From contig NC_060957.1 of the NCBI RefSeq assembly GCF_910589235.1, positions 5,787,662 to 5,851,661 on the forward strand: a stretch of DNA of 64,000 nt, in the 5' to 3' direction. Position 1 is the stretch's first letter, and the number at the start of each line of letters is the position of its first letter. This document shows positions 36,059 to 49,164 of this stretch, piece by piece. Source of the DNA: Vespa crabro (taxonomy: Eukaryota > Arthropoda > Insecta > Hymenoptera > Vespidae). The translations under genes were made by a program, and so were the position numbers. The notes under the pieces were generated by a model. The model did not search any database. It was not told the DNA's origin and saw nothing but the letters and a program-made list of their open reading frames with translations.

Positions 36059-36253
36059 GCCCCGCCACCAGGGAACTTCCAAGTTCCCCATCCAAACAAT
36101 ATTCTTCATACTCATACTTCGCATCATACATTACATCATCATCACTTGGCCGCAGTCAATGTGGCGCACCAATCGAACGTTACTCCGCTTGCTACACCCA
36201 GCCATTATCAGACGCACGAGCTCGGCTTTCTAGGACATGTAAAAGATTTCTGA
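36059..36253 (+). other. In-frame extension after the ZF-B stop codon / alternative C-terminus
   Basis: After TGA at 36,056-36,058 the frame stays open for 64 codons to TGA at 36,251-36,253. The translation is H/P/N-rich with coding-like character (NILHTHTSHH, LAAVNVAHQSN, PLATPSHYQ, HELGFLGHVKDF). A pyrimidine-rich sequence ending CCACCAG at 36,065-36,071 is a plausible alternative 3' splice site. Joined to the donor at 35,827 it keeps the frame (phase 1) and removes the TGA. So this is probably a real C-terminus of one isoform, by alternative splicing or by readthrough. Confidence 0.6.
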
Positions 36254-38420
36254 GAGCAGGGGAAGACCTCGACTAAGAGGTAACATTATGACGCTACACG
36301 ATTGTCTCCGCGAACAGAGTTTCAGCGATTTCACGTGGCTCGGACATAGTGAGTTTTCTACATATATTTCATTTAAAAGTGATTCAAACGATGTTCTGCT
36401 TCTTGCATCCTTCTTATAAACGACGATGAATTCATTCGTTCATGCGGATGCTATTTAACGTACGAATTCTTGCATCCACAATTATACTTGGATGCAAAAC
36501 GATTCGAAGGATGTCCAGAATTTGTTCAACATTTTCTCTTTAGATCTTTATAGCATGAATAAATGTGATATACGAGCAAGGATCGAGAACAGACACGTTC
36601 ACACTATAGTATGGGTTGAAGTGCATACAAAGTATAATTTCAGTAAGAGAACTAGATTAGGAGCCTGATTTAAGAGTCTTGCCATACTCATGGTATGTAT
36701 GAAAAACAAAACATATTTTTGTGAAAGCTTGGTATTAATATATGGAAACTAAGCTAGTTAGCGGGGGAGAGAGAAATACAATGAATTATATTTTTTTTCT
36801 TCATAACTGTGCTGGATCGAAATGCTGTATTTGCGAGTGTATCTATCAGATTTTTATAATTATCTGATTCGGTTGAATAGTGCAAAACAAGTTATCATAT
36901 TAAAGAATCTTTTAGAATTGTAAGGGCAATATAGATGCAAAAACATTCGTCCCAATGTCTATTCGATTGTATGTCTTTCAGTTTTAATTAATATCATAAA
37001 AATTTGATATTTTCTCAATATTTTATATTTCAACATATTGAGTATACTTTAACAATGCATTATATAGATGATACTTCTTAATATACTAAATTTATTTACT
37101 AAATTTATTTTAAATGAAAATTTTTTAATTTTTAAAATATAGGATTTATTAAAAAAGAAAACATATATTAATAATTATTATTATGTATGGCAATATTCTG
37201 TGCACGGTAAAAGTTATACTTCTTTTGTTTTCTTTGATTTTGCATACAAAGTTGACAGTATTTTATATTTTACGATAGTTCCAAAATTGTGCTTATATGT
37301 ATACTTTTATACATAAGTGCGTAAATATTTATATGAATATATATATATATATATATTTTACGATTCATCAAGATCGTACTAAAATCCTTTGTAAACAAAC
37401 TCTTATTGAGTTTGTTTCGTTTTTATATGATTTTTACATTGTTTTTATAGATATTTTTCGTTAGATCTGTTTAATCTTCGTTGAGTACTGATTACATTCG
37501 TAAGCTCTGTCCTTAAAGGTACAGTATATATTTAGGTTTTTTGTTTTTTCTTTTTATATGTGTATACAGTACATTATGTTCAAATAAGTACAGTTGATAA
37601 ACTGTTTAATTTATATATTGAGCCTTTTGTAAAGATAACCCTCGTGGACTGTGATCATTTTGGATAGAGATTTCTTGCTCTAGTTATCCAAATGAACTTG
37701 CGTTATCAATTATCTATCTAATTTTTTTTTTTAGACTTATTAATTGTGCCATTCTTTTTAAATCCTCCTTGCCGTTTTCTCTTGCCATACCAATAACTGT
37801 TCGGTTACGATCGCTCACACTATCGTACATTTATGTTTGTCGTCAAGTATCTTGTACGTGTTTAAACATTAATTCAACGTCAATATGATGGAAGATAGTG
37901 TTGAATATGTTTAGGTACTGTATAAATGTAACGTATATGCCTGGTTAGGAATGTGATGCGAATTTTTCAAATGGAAAAAAGATTGGAAAGTTTCAGATAT
38001 GTAGAATGCCAATTGTAGAATGTATCTTTACACAACAATTTTAGATTTTTCATTTGAAGTAGGCGAAATAAACTTTTAATCGAGGAGAAGACTATGAGAA
38101 AGAGGATTTCTAAACCAATGATAATTTTTAACATAATGTTGAAACTAATAATGTCGATGGTTTTCACTATATTCATTATAACCAACTTTTTTGAAGTATT
38201 GCATTTGTGTTGTATAATACTTTCATACTTAAAGATCAAATATCACAGCACAACGATGATTAACTATTAAACTAATGCACCATTTAAAGAACTATCTAAT
38301 CGATATAGACAATACCCCAATAGTTTCTGACATAGTCTCTTGAGAAATGTCACTTTTAATTTGATTATACTTTGTTCGATAAATAATATTTTCTTTTCAA
38401 AAGTAATAAACAATTGAGAG
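36254..38420 (+). other. Probable ZF-B 3'UTR and downstream DNA
   Basis: AT-rich sequence with AU-rich stretches. Candidate AATAAA signals lie near 36,557 and 38,065. No other gene is visible and the true cleavage site is unknown. Confidence 0.45.
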
Positions 38421-39342
38421 AAAATCCAAGAGAGTTATAAAATTATCGTACGGTTGATCCTCGTTGTTGACTCTTCCGCATCATGTTTCTAGCGTGATAC
38501 GTTTTAGCAAGTAACACGAAAATTCAGGTTTCGTCAGACCTCAAGTATAATGATATAATAAGAATATGACATACATAGTATATACTAAAAGTTGTATATA
38601 TCTATATATTTATATTTATATATATATAGATATATATATAGATACATAAATATTATATTATAAAAGTATAAGAGAATGAGCTGTATTAAAATACTCCACC
38701 GCCACGTATTTGTAATCGTAAATAACAACAACAACAACAACAAAAAAAGAGAGTACACCTTAGACGGTACATTTAGTAAGTAAGTTTGTATACAAGACAA
38801 CAAAAATACGACGTAAATTGAGAAAGAAAAAAATTAGTGCGCGTGCGAAAGCGAGAAAAAAGGGAGAGAAAGAGAGAAAGAGAGAGAGAGAGAAAGAAAG
38901 AATGAAAGTGAGAGCGAGAAAGGATGAGAGAGAACGAGAGAAAGAAAAGTCGAAGAAGAAAGAGCGAGAGATAGTCTCCTAAAACAGAGCAAGCCAAATA
39001 TGGAGCTACTGAAGAAAAAACTCGCAATGTCGATATTGTGTGTGTGTGTAGTTATATCGAGAATTCAAAGAGAAAGAGAGAGAGATAAAGAGAGAGAACA
39101 AAAAAAATGCCGTGCGTATTATTGATCTAATCATGCGAAGAGAAAATAATTAATAAAATGTAGCTTTATGATTTATACAACGGAGTTGAGTGATGAGAAG
39201 AAAGTTTTCCAAAAATTGTATATCTTTACAAAAATAATGTGAAATGTGACATCACAAAATGGTGGTCTATTCAAAAGCTATGATTAAGAAAACGGTATTC
39301 TCGTATTCGACGGATTTTTTATACTTTTTAATGAAAAAAGAA

Positions 39343-39396
<54 letters not shown>

Positions 39397-39397
39397 T
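39343..39397. repeat. (AAT)n microsatellite
   Basis: About 55 bp of uninterrupted AAT. Confidence 0.95.
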
Positions 39398-39532
39398 AAA
39401 CAAAGTAAATTATCCGTCTCTTCGAGTAAATAGAAGTTGGTGTTCCTAAGAAAAAAAGGAAAGAAAAGAAAAAAAAATGAAAAGAAAGAACGATATTTAA
39501 AATAGTTCTCTCTTTTTCTTTCTTTTCTCTCA

Positions 39533-39534
<2 letters not shown>

Positions 39535-39600
<66 letters not shown>
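39535..39600. repeat. (CT)n microsatellite
   Basis: One of the longest CT arrays in the window, about 60 bp. Confidence 0.95.
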
Positions 39601-39602
<2 letters not shown>

Positions 39603-39921
39603 CTTTTTCTCTCTTTTTCTCTCAAAATAAAAGGAAAAACAATTCTCCAGTGCCTTCGCATAGCGCTGGAATTTTTCGTATTTCTTCTAACTTTTTCGAT
39701 GAGTGAAATAAAAGAAATGGCGTTGTGCGTGACTCTTTTTGGAACACCGCGTATATGTACTTGCTACTTCCTCTATTTTCTTTTTCGCATATAAGATCTT
39801 CGCGCGGTAAAGTTCATATACGCGAAAGAAAGAGAGAGAGAGAGAGAAAGAAAGAGACAGAAATAACGACAAAAAGTAAGGTTAAATATTTTTGGTAATG
39901 AAAACGATACAAATCATCGAA

Positions 39922-40063
39922 AACGACGACGATGATAATAATGATGATGATGATGATGATGATGAGAATGATGATGATAATGATGATAATGATGACGATG
40001 ATGATGATAATTATGATAATGATGATGATGATGATGACGATGATGATGATGATGATAATGATC
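39922..40063. repeat. (GAT)n trinucleotide array
   Basis: About 140 bp of GAT with GAC and AAT variants. It reads as poly-D/N on the plus strand and poly-H or poly-I on the minus strand. It is not a gene. Confidence 0.95.
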
Positions 40064-41191
40064 ATTGCACCTTGTTATTGACAAATTCGTACAAGTATCG
40101 ATGAAAGATACGATAGAGAAAAAAAGAAGATATTGACATATTGACATCCATGTTTCTTTGTTTTTTTAATTTTTAATTTTTCTTTTGAACACTTTTGAAC
40201 AGGTTCAACATGTTTCAAAGGGCTTTAATTTTTTTTATTTCAAAACACATTTAGAAATCGTGTACTTAATCATTCGTGCGACTCAAAATGCAAAATAATG
40301 TATTTTTACATTGCGCTATTTGAATATATTCTCTACACATACGACATACATAAATACACACATACATATATATATATATATCATATACTTAAATCGATAA
40401 GTACGTAATATACTTAATTTGATCGCTTCGAGTTAAATAATTAGACATATTTTTTGTACATTTCGTGCGTTAATTTTTGTCAACGTTTTTCTTTTTTTTT
40501 TTTTTTTTTTTTTACGTAGTCACGTTTTTAGCGGGAAATTCAAAGATGAGAAGTAGAGGAAGGGACGTATTAATTTTGACTTGTCAAATCGAGTAATGAA
40601 AGTAAACGTTGAATAGATCGTAAAATTTTATTGGTTAATTTACTTGAAAAGATCGTCGTAACGAAAAGAAAAAAAGGAAAGAAAATAAACAACATGAATG
40701 ATTTTATAATGTTCTAACTCGATGATGATTAAGATTTCAAAAAATCGAAAAAAATATAGGTCACGAAAGGAAGGATTTATGTTTATATACATATGCTTCT
40801 TACTCTGGCTCGTTCGGTCGTACATAAACATTAATAATGTAACAGTGTGTCGATTAGAGGTTAGCGTCTTCATATATTTTTTAATGACAGAAGCGTTATC
40901 TCTCGTGATCAAATAAAAAAAAAAAAAGAAAAAACAAGAAGGAAAAAAGATAAGGACGTTCGTTTTTCCATTACGTGAGCATCATTCGTAATGCTTCACA
41001 TGCATAAGTAGTTGTCGTAAATTTAACTTTTTCCCGTATATCTGAATATTCTGGATCTTCCTGGATTTTCCAGGCGAGGCTCATTTTTGCCATTTATTGT
41101 TGTTAGAAAGTGAACTCTAAGCAGCTTATTTTATTATACCGCATTCATACATATTATTATACGCTGTGGATATATATATGTAAAATAATAT

Positions 41192-41455
41192 ACTGTTCAA
41201 AACAATTAGAGGATCATTACTGTGAACTAGTTTTATCAGCACCGATCAAATGAACGGAAAGAAACACAAAAAAAAGCTTCCCGAAAAATTCTGTGAATTG
41301 ATTTCTTTTTACACTTTATTATAACGCATTTACTACTCTTCATTTAAAAAGAAAAAAAAAAATAAATAAATAAACAAAAATTCTTGAAATTATATTTGCG
41401 GCGTGGAACGTGGATAAAGATTACAATATGTAATCCTCTAATTGTTCTGAACATT
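41192..41455. mobile_element. Candidate Tc1/mariner-type MITE (about 260 bp)
   Basis: The inverted ends are TGTTCAAAACAATTAGAGGA at 41,194 and, on the other strand, TGTTCAGAACAATTAGAGGA ending at 41,453, with one mismatch in 21 bases. The inside is about 220 bp with no ORF. The left end is preceded by TA; a clean TA duplication on the right is not seen. The size, the lack of coding capacity and the TIR style fit a non-autonomous DNA transposon. Family naming would need a repeat library. Confidence 0.65.
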
Positions 41456-42002
41456 TTAAATAAAAGATGAAAACCGCAGGCCCTTAATCCGTAGGATTAG
41501 AGGGTTTCCAGGCAATAATTCATTATTAAATATATATATGTCACCCATTGTACGAACGAAAATAATTTTCGATCAATGAGGGGACATATCCATGCCTATA
41601 ACTATTATTACGGGAAAGAGTTAAGAATAATATTTTCGATTATCGAAACAGATTTTTGTGTAATAGCCGTTCTCTCGATGGACAGAGAAGAAAAAAATTC
41701 TTACTTACACTAAAAAAAAAAGACAGGAAGAATGATAAATGCACACACTCACATGAACACACATATACACATACACACTTCATGTTGTAAATCAAATAGA
41801 ATTTCTCCGAAGGATGAATGTAACGGATGAGAACAATATTTTTCTACGCAACGTCGAAACTCTTAATCGTACTAAATCGATCGATAGAGCCAAAAGTGAA
41901 CTCGATTGAAAGCCTTCGTATAAGAAACGCGTGATCTTCGAACGGGTCAAACTAAAACGGGTTTGCAACAAAAAAAATACCGATTGGAATGTGACCTAAA
42001 GA

Positions 42003-42184
<182 letters not shown>

Positions 42185-43289
42185 GTTACTATTACATTAT
42201 TATATACGAAGTTTCAAATTTAGAGTTCTGAATATTGAGAAAAAAATTGCTGCAGTTTTTTTTTTTTCATGTATGTTGCATTTTGCTATATTTGTTTGTA
42301 ATTAATCACATTCCTATCGATTAAAGTCATTTTTTTTGGGTGCGAACCAAGCCTTGTTCTTTCCTCGTTCGTCAGCGAAGAACAAAATGTTTTAGTTTGC
42401 TCGGCTTGTCGTCCACTTGGCGTGCATGCGTGCGTGCGTGCGTGTACCACACAACATACATTTTAATGCGTGCGATTCTATAAGCGATTTTTTCGCGAAG
42501 GACCCAACGTCGTCGTCGTCAGCGCGCGAACGAGTGAGATACGATCGAAGGGAAATGTGGAAAAGCTACATATATAAAAAAAAAAATTCCTCGACATAGT
42601 ACAAAGCATTTAAAAGCTCAATTATATATATTTTTTTTCCCCGAATAGTCTAGACGAGAGAGTCATTTGAAGATTTTACAAGTTTTTTAGTGGGCCGTTT
42701 CGAAAAGCTTACCATGTGACCATGAAGAAGAGGAAACTTATAATTCCCACCACAAAAAGAAAGTTCGTAACGCGAAGTATTTTTCAATATATTTCTTAAT
42801 TTTTCTGTTTTTTCTCTCTCTCTCTCTCTCTCTCTCAATCTTTCTCTCTCTCTTTTTCTCAATCTCTCCAAGATACGAGTATATAATATTCAATAATTAT
42901 TCTTGATACTATGAATAAAATGTAAAATTTATATTGAAATCATTTTATTAGAATTATGTGTACTTCGTGGACACCCGGTAAGCATTAATTCGAGAAAAAG
43001 GACACTTTGTAATCAATCCATCAAAGGATAAAATTTTTTGTTCGGACGTATCCTAATTTTGTTCTGTTTTCTGGTTTTTTAATTTTTTTTTTTTTTTTTT
43101 TTTTTTTAAATATTTTATATTACTTTTTTTGCCTTCCTTATTCCCTTCAACCCACAAAATCCGCTCCCATAAAGTTGAACATTTGTACCGCAGTCTTCCA
43201 GGGTACAAAATATGCAGTTCTTTCATCGTCGTGTATAAATCAAAAGAAATACATGCGAAGATTTCGGAAGGAAAAGAGGAAGAAAGAAT

Positions 43290-43331
<42 letters not shown>

Positions 43332-44069
43332 ATATGTGATGAGAGAGTGTGTGAGATAGAAAGGGATAGAAAGAGTGTGAAAAGGAGAAAAGGTTAAAAA
43401 GATGAAGAGGAAGGGAAAAAGAAAAAAAATTGTGTATAACTAGACGATCCCTCTGATGATCTCAGCGTTTTATTTTTGTATAGAGTGCATAAAACGTGTA
43501 ACTTTCAGAAACGCATAAGAGGGAAAAAAACGGATAATTAGAATGAAAAGGGGCAAGACTTATATAATAAGGAAAAAAAAGCGTTTAGAAAGATGTAGGT
43601 ATATAGCAACATACAGACGAATTTAGGCTGCGAAGAGATATGGAAGTTTAAAGTTTGTGAACATTTTTCAGATATTTCCCAGTGCTGCTTTATGTAATAC
43701 CCTACATAATACATATACATATATAAAAATTGTAAAAAAATGCTGGAAAAAGTGCAAACTTCGTTGATGTTTTATTTTAACCGATCATCCTCGTTTGTTT
43801 CCTTCTTCTTAGTCCGTTCGATAAATTATAAAAAATTAATTGCTCATGCGGTTAGATAAATCTGCAAAATTTATATAATAATGATTTATTTAATCATGTT
43901 GCTACAACCAATAACATAACGTTTTTTTTCGTTTTTGTTTCTTTTCTCTCATCTTGCCTGGTGTACACAAACATCTTCATTCACTTTTAAATTATAATAC
44001 AACAAAACCGATGGACAGTCAATTATTCTCCATAAATATAAATAATATACAAGAATGATACAACAAAAT

Positions 44070-44070
<1 letters not shown>

Positions 44071-44140
<70 letters not shown>
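44071..44140. repeat. (AAT)n microsatellite
   Basis: About 70 bp of AAT, giving a poly-N frame. A CT array follows at 44,402-44,448. Confidence 0.95.
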
Positions 44141-44141
<1 letters not shown>

Positions 44142-44395
44142 CATAAATTTAATGGTACTAAAAATGACTGTGAAGCAGTGATAACGGTAGCAGAAGTAGT
44201 GGCAATAGGGATTGTAACAATAATAATAATCATATTATGATAAAATAACGATATAATAAGGTATACATATGTACGCTCGTTTGTAACGTGCGTATATGTA
44301 TACGTGAGTCAGTGTATGCTTGTTAATACATGAACAGTGTAAATGTAAAATACCAATTATTAATTAATTACCTAATAATATTACATTCATTCTTG

Positions 44396-44450
<55 letters not shown>

Positions 44451-45093
44451 CTATGGTTACCAACATATGCACGTAATAACAGACACGCTTGTAGGCAAAA
44501 TGTCATAAAATATTAATATCGAATTTTACTCAGTTTCTCAAAAGGTTTATAAATGTTCGTCTTATTTATTATAAGAAGGATAGAGGTATAATAACCTTTG
44601 TCATAGTAACTCTTAGCTAACAACATTTAGCACATTATTCATTTAAACAGTAACGAAAACATACTTTTAATGATAAATAACAGTCACTGCTTTCCATAAT
44701 ATTTAGCAGAAGCAGAATAATTTTAATTATGTTAATTTGACTTAGACGACTGATTTTGGAATCAGTCTGATTGCAAGCAAATTAATATTTATAATCAAAC
44801 ATATCAACGTTTATCGATTTAGAAAATTTTTAGATAGCATAAACGGTTGAAACTTATTATCAAAAAAATAAAAGTTATTGAAAATGTTTCATTTGCTCAT
44901 ATTGGTATACGTTAAGAGGCAATAACGTAGAACTGTTCGATAAATTGTGATTGCAATCTTTTGTAATATTAATCACAATTTACAATATTTTATTAAAATT
45001 CTAATGAAGTTCAACCCTGAAAAATTCGTTTTCCTAAATTACAAAAAAGATTTCTGCTCATAATTCACGTAAAAACATGCGTAGATTTTACAG

Positions 45094-46069
45094 CTAAGTA
45101 CGCAAAATGGAAAACGGAGGTGGCCCAGCTTGCCTCATCATCATGGCAAAACTACTCAGTCCTTCTTCGTTAGTACTTTGACCATTTTGGTTATTTTGTG
45201 AGCTATTTAAAATTTTATTTCTACTACTGTTATGACTCTGTAAATGCTTTTTCAAATGGTCTTTTCTGTAGAAGGCTTTACCACACTCTGTGCAAATTTG
45301 ATTTTTGCTTCCCGAATGTATAATCATGTGGCGTGCAAGATGCTCGTTACGTTTAAACGCTTTACAGCACATATTGCATTGATAAGGTCTGTCTTTATTA
45401 TGGCCTTGTTTATGTCGATCAAGATGTTCTTTTCGCTTCAAGCTTGCACCACAGATATCACAGATATGAGGCCGCTGCCGGTGATCCTCCAGATGTTCAT
45501 GCAATGTTTCACGATCTTCAAATCTATATGCGCATTCTGGACAATGATACACCAGCATACCTTTGATAAAATTGTAGATAACAATAATAACCTTACTGAT
45601 GAAGATAGAATATTCTATATATCTTAAAAATATTTGTTAATTATATGTTTAATGATTTATGCTAATGCTCACCATTGATGTGCTGTGGTTCTACTTCAAA
45701 TTCAAGCTTTGGCCGAACTTCTTGACAATTGTGTGAAGAATTATTGCTATTATCCTCGTATTTTGTTACATATGGTAAACCTAATGTACTGGAACAACGC
45801 GCTAAATATTCAGAAGTAAGTCTGAAATCTATTTGCAAAGGATCTGTCATTGTAGCCGCATCTACTTTTTGAATTGTTTGTGTGCTTGAAGATTGATGCG
45901 AAATTTGAGGACACGTCTCCTTATTTCCACAATTATTTTCATTTCTATTTTCATCCGTTTGTTGCACATGCTGTGGCGGATGTGTAGGATAAGTATATCC
46001 TGTCATATTTGGTTGCGGATGGTCGTGTATTTCAGATGGATATTTCACATTATGTGGATTATAAGCCAT
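45094..46069 (-). CDS. ZF-C: four-finger C2H2 transcription factor, inverted paralogue
   Basis: Coding exons in transcript order are 46,069-45,673 and 45,560-45,094, phase 1, giving 287 residues. The donor is ATG|GTGAGC and the acceptor ATCAAAG before GTATGCTG. The N-terminal 130 residues are polar and rich in H, N, P, Q and T (for example HPPQHVQQTDENRNENN). A stretch TSEYLARCSSTLGLPYVTKY is a decayed match to the VADYLS-ASTLPL block of ZF-A/B. Four fingers at about 137-242 keep the same spacing and helix types (KRKEHL, KRNEHL, YRKDHL). The tail is short and ends PPPFSILRT. It lacks the lysine-rich block and poly-Q. The ATG follows a likely 5'UTR acceptor (TTTTATAG at 46,115), and a possible upstream donor lies at 46,196. 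A TAA comes two codons after the stop, so there is no extension here. Confidence 0.92.
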
Positions 46070-46113
46070 GTTTCAAAAAATGACACTAATATAACCACCC
46101 TCTAACATTTGTG

Positions 46114-46196
46114 CCTATAAAATTTCATATGATATTAATGAATACAAATTTTTTAAAACAAAGAGAGGCAAAGGATTTGACATATAAATATTTACC
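46114..46196 (-). other. Possible 5'UTR intron of ZF-C
   Basis: On the minus strand, GAAG|GTAAAT (exon end at 46,196) and ATTTTATAG|GC (exon start at 46,114) could bound an intron of about 80 bases just before the start codon. The sites fit GT-AG consensus, but transcript evidence would be needed to accept it. Confidence 0.35.
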
Positions 46197-46879
46197 TTCT
46201 AATAGTGCTTTTCACAACACTGGCACATTATGGGTTGTTATTTCTTCATATTAAATCAGACTATTATTACCACATTATTAATTAATTTAAACATCTATAG
46301 TTCACACAAAAAGCTTCAAAGAACTCATTTAATACAGACATGACGTCTGTTAAAAAACATTAATATTCTTTCATAGGTTTCCGCTTGTACATTGATTTCC
46401 GTTTAGGATACAGTATCATTGAATAAGAGTCTGCAAGACAAATTATATTACTTACATTACTTTATTCTATATTTTACTTTTTTTATGATCTAATCCTTTC
46501 TCAAAGAGAATAATTACAAGATTATTTAAAAAAATTAAAAATATGAGTATATTGCAAACATATATGCATATAAAAAGAAAAATATTGTATTAGTTCGACG
46601 GAATGACACAGCACCTATCATGATTCTTTCAACGTAAGTAATATCGTCGTTGAAATTATGTCGAGAGAAGACAATTTTCTTACCTTATAAAAATTTTATA
46701 TACAAATTAATGCACAATTAATGCATCCTACGATCTATAAAAAATATTTCTGATTTTAATTTTTGATGATTGTGAAAGCAAACAATATATTTTTCTCGTA
46801 ACGTTTCGTTAACGCGTTACCACGGTAAGGAACGAAAAAATCTGATTGACCAGGTCAGGACAGGTGTTACTCTCCGTCC

Positions 46880-46912
<33 letters not shown>

Positions 46913-49090
46913 ACACTACCCCCCTCCACTTTACCCTTTTTCATATTCTTTCTCTTTCTTTCTTCACTTCTAATTCCTACCTATGGGAGAACGAAGGGTC
47001 GAGAGTTTTCTGTCGACGAATTTTGGAAAATGTATTAACGATACGCTTACACGATGATCGTACGACAATCGTACTATCGAAGATACTTACCATTGAATGG
47101 TGTCGTTCATGTAGAAAACAGTATACGTTAGCTGCTATTTGTTTGTATCCAGCCCGGCCATCTTTATGTATCAGCTGCTTTGCGATCTGTTCGTTCTCTC
47201 TCTCTCTTCCTCTCTCTCTCTCTCTCTCTCTCTCACACTTACTCACTCGCTCTTTCTTTTCCTCTTTGTCTGCTATTCGCGTTTGTAGATTTACCTGTTT
47301 GTCCTTATAAAAGAAATTCGATAAATTTTGTAATATATATTACCGTTTAATATGATCAACTATCATCGTATCAACTATCGATTTATATGTAAAATGTAAA
47401 TATTTACATTAATTCGTCTAAATTTAGAAACATTCGTAAAGAAACATATGTAACGCGTCGACAGAAAATGAAAGAATTTGATCGTATTCAAAACCGGCGG
47501 CGATGGTGGCGATTACAGTGGCGACGTCGGTGGCAAGAATTTGACTGAACAAATACTGTGATTTTCTCAAGCACCGCTATAGTGGCATAGCGATTTTTGA
47601 TAAGCTTATTAAAAGAATCTTTGAAGTCCTTCATTTCTAACAATTAAATCGTTATTATGATTAATTATTATTATAAAGTAAGTATTATTATTATTTGTTC
47701 ATCATGGAAATCTGATATTAATTTTGCGTATAATATTTGATTTATTTATAACAAATTCTTTAAGGCTGTTCGCCACCTTTCACTCGTAGCATATGTGATT
47801 TCAGCGACAGGTACGGACAAAATATGAACTACAAGCGCAATAGGGAAACATTGTCCCCACTATGCGCCTATTGCATCGGTATATAAGCTTGTTAGGTTAT
47901 ATCCCTATCACGCTTAATTTAACAATTGGGTTAGTTAGTGACAAAAATTTTTGTATGCAGTAAAAATAATAATATATCTGATAAAAAGGAAAAATAAATA
48001 TTTGTCAAATTATACTTTTTTGCAGATAGATAGATTGTACAAATTTTATAATCTTTGTTTCTAGTTAAATTTATATAGATAGTTAAAACGTATTTAAGCA
48101 GCCGTTGATTCGATATTATTTGTGATGAAATGTAAAGCATATAAAATATAATATATATTATACCAAAAGTAATATCGAGTATCCACGTCTTATCAAATGG
48201 AGAGTAATGCATATGAAAATCCACGGGCTAACGGGTAACATTACTCTTTTATTTTATCGCTATTATTATTTAAAAATGAAAACAAGATCAAAGCAAAATC
48301 TAAGTCTTTAATAATGGAGAAAAGAAATTTATTTTTTTTTTTATTAAGACCTTATACATAACTAAATAGTTACTAATAATTATCTATATATATAATCAAT
48401 AAGAGTAATAAAGAAATTCGAATTTTTTAGTGTATTTTTCTAAGAAATTATTTTAGGATTCTACTATACTTAATCTGTTTATCTATCGAAATATAATCGG
48501 TAATGTAAAATGTAAGTACTTTAATGTTTATTTAGAATTAGAAAGAAAAGATTTTGGAAACGCACTGAAATATGTAGCCATTCACTCGGTAGTACTTGTG
48601 TTACGTATCCAGATTATGGATTTCAATAAATCGCAAGCAGTACCAACTCAGGTCTCACCGTATAGAGATTATTGCTTCTAGAGACCTATAGGCTCATGAT
48701 GATTTTACTGTAAAATTCGAATTCTGGGGTGAAATACGCTTAGCGAGAATTTACGTCACAACGGTAACTGAAAGAAAATCAATCCCCGCTTACGGATAGC
48801 CATTATAATGAAAATGTTATAACAGAAATATATAAATGAAATAACAGGATCATCGTAAAATTGGAAGCTTCGACCACCTTGAGCACGATTGTTCTTTTTT
48901 TCAGAGTTTTGAACAATAAAAAGAACTCCACAGTAAGACTATTAATCACGTCCGCGAATATCCACGCATGTGCCCGCTGACGCGCACGCAAGTTTTCCTT
49001 TTATCCTATCTATACGGAAAAAAAGAGACGTTCTTTCTCTGTATATGGCAAGGAAAGATCCCATAATCTCCCATATAAAAATTTAATCCC

Positions 49091-49164
49091 ACGATGATAA
49101 ATCGAACCTCTCGACGATATGTCGAACCCTCGCCGATGTATCGAATCTTCTCGTTGACTAATCG
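49091..49164. repeat. Degenerate ~20-bp repeat with CGAT/ATCGA cores
   Basis: Three to four diverged units resemble CGATGATAAATCGAACCTCT, followed by further CGAT-containing sequence to about 49,255. CGATA/ATCGAT cores resemble BEAF-32/DREF-type sites of flies. The repeat is visible; the protein assignment is inference. Confidence 0.5.
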
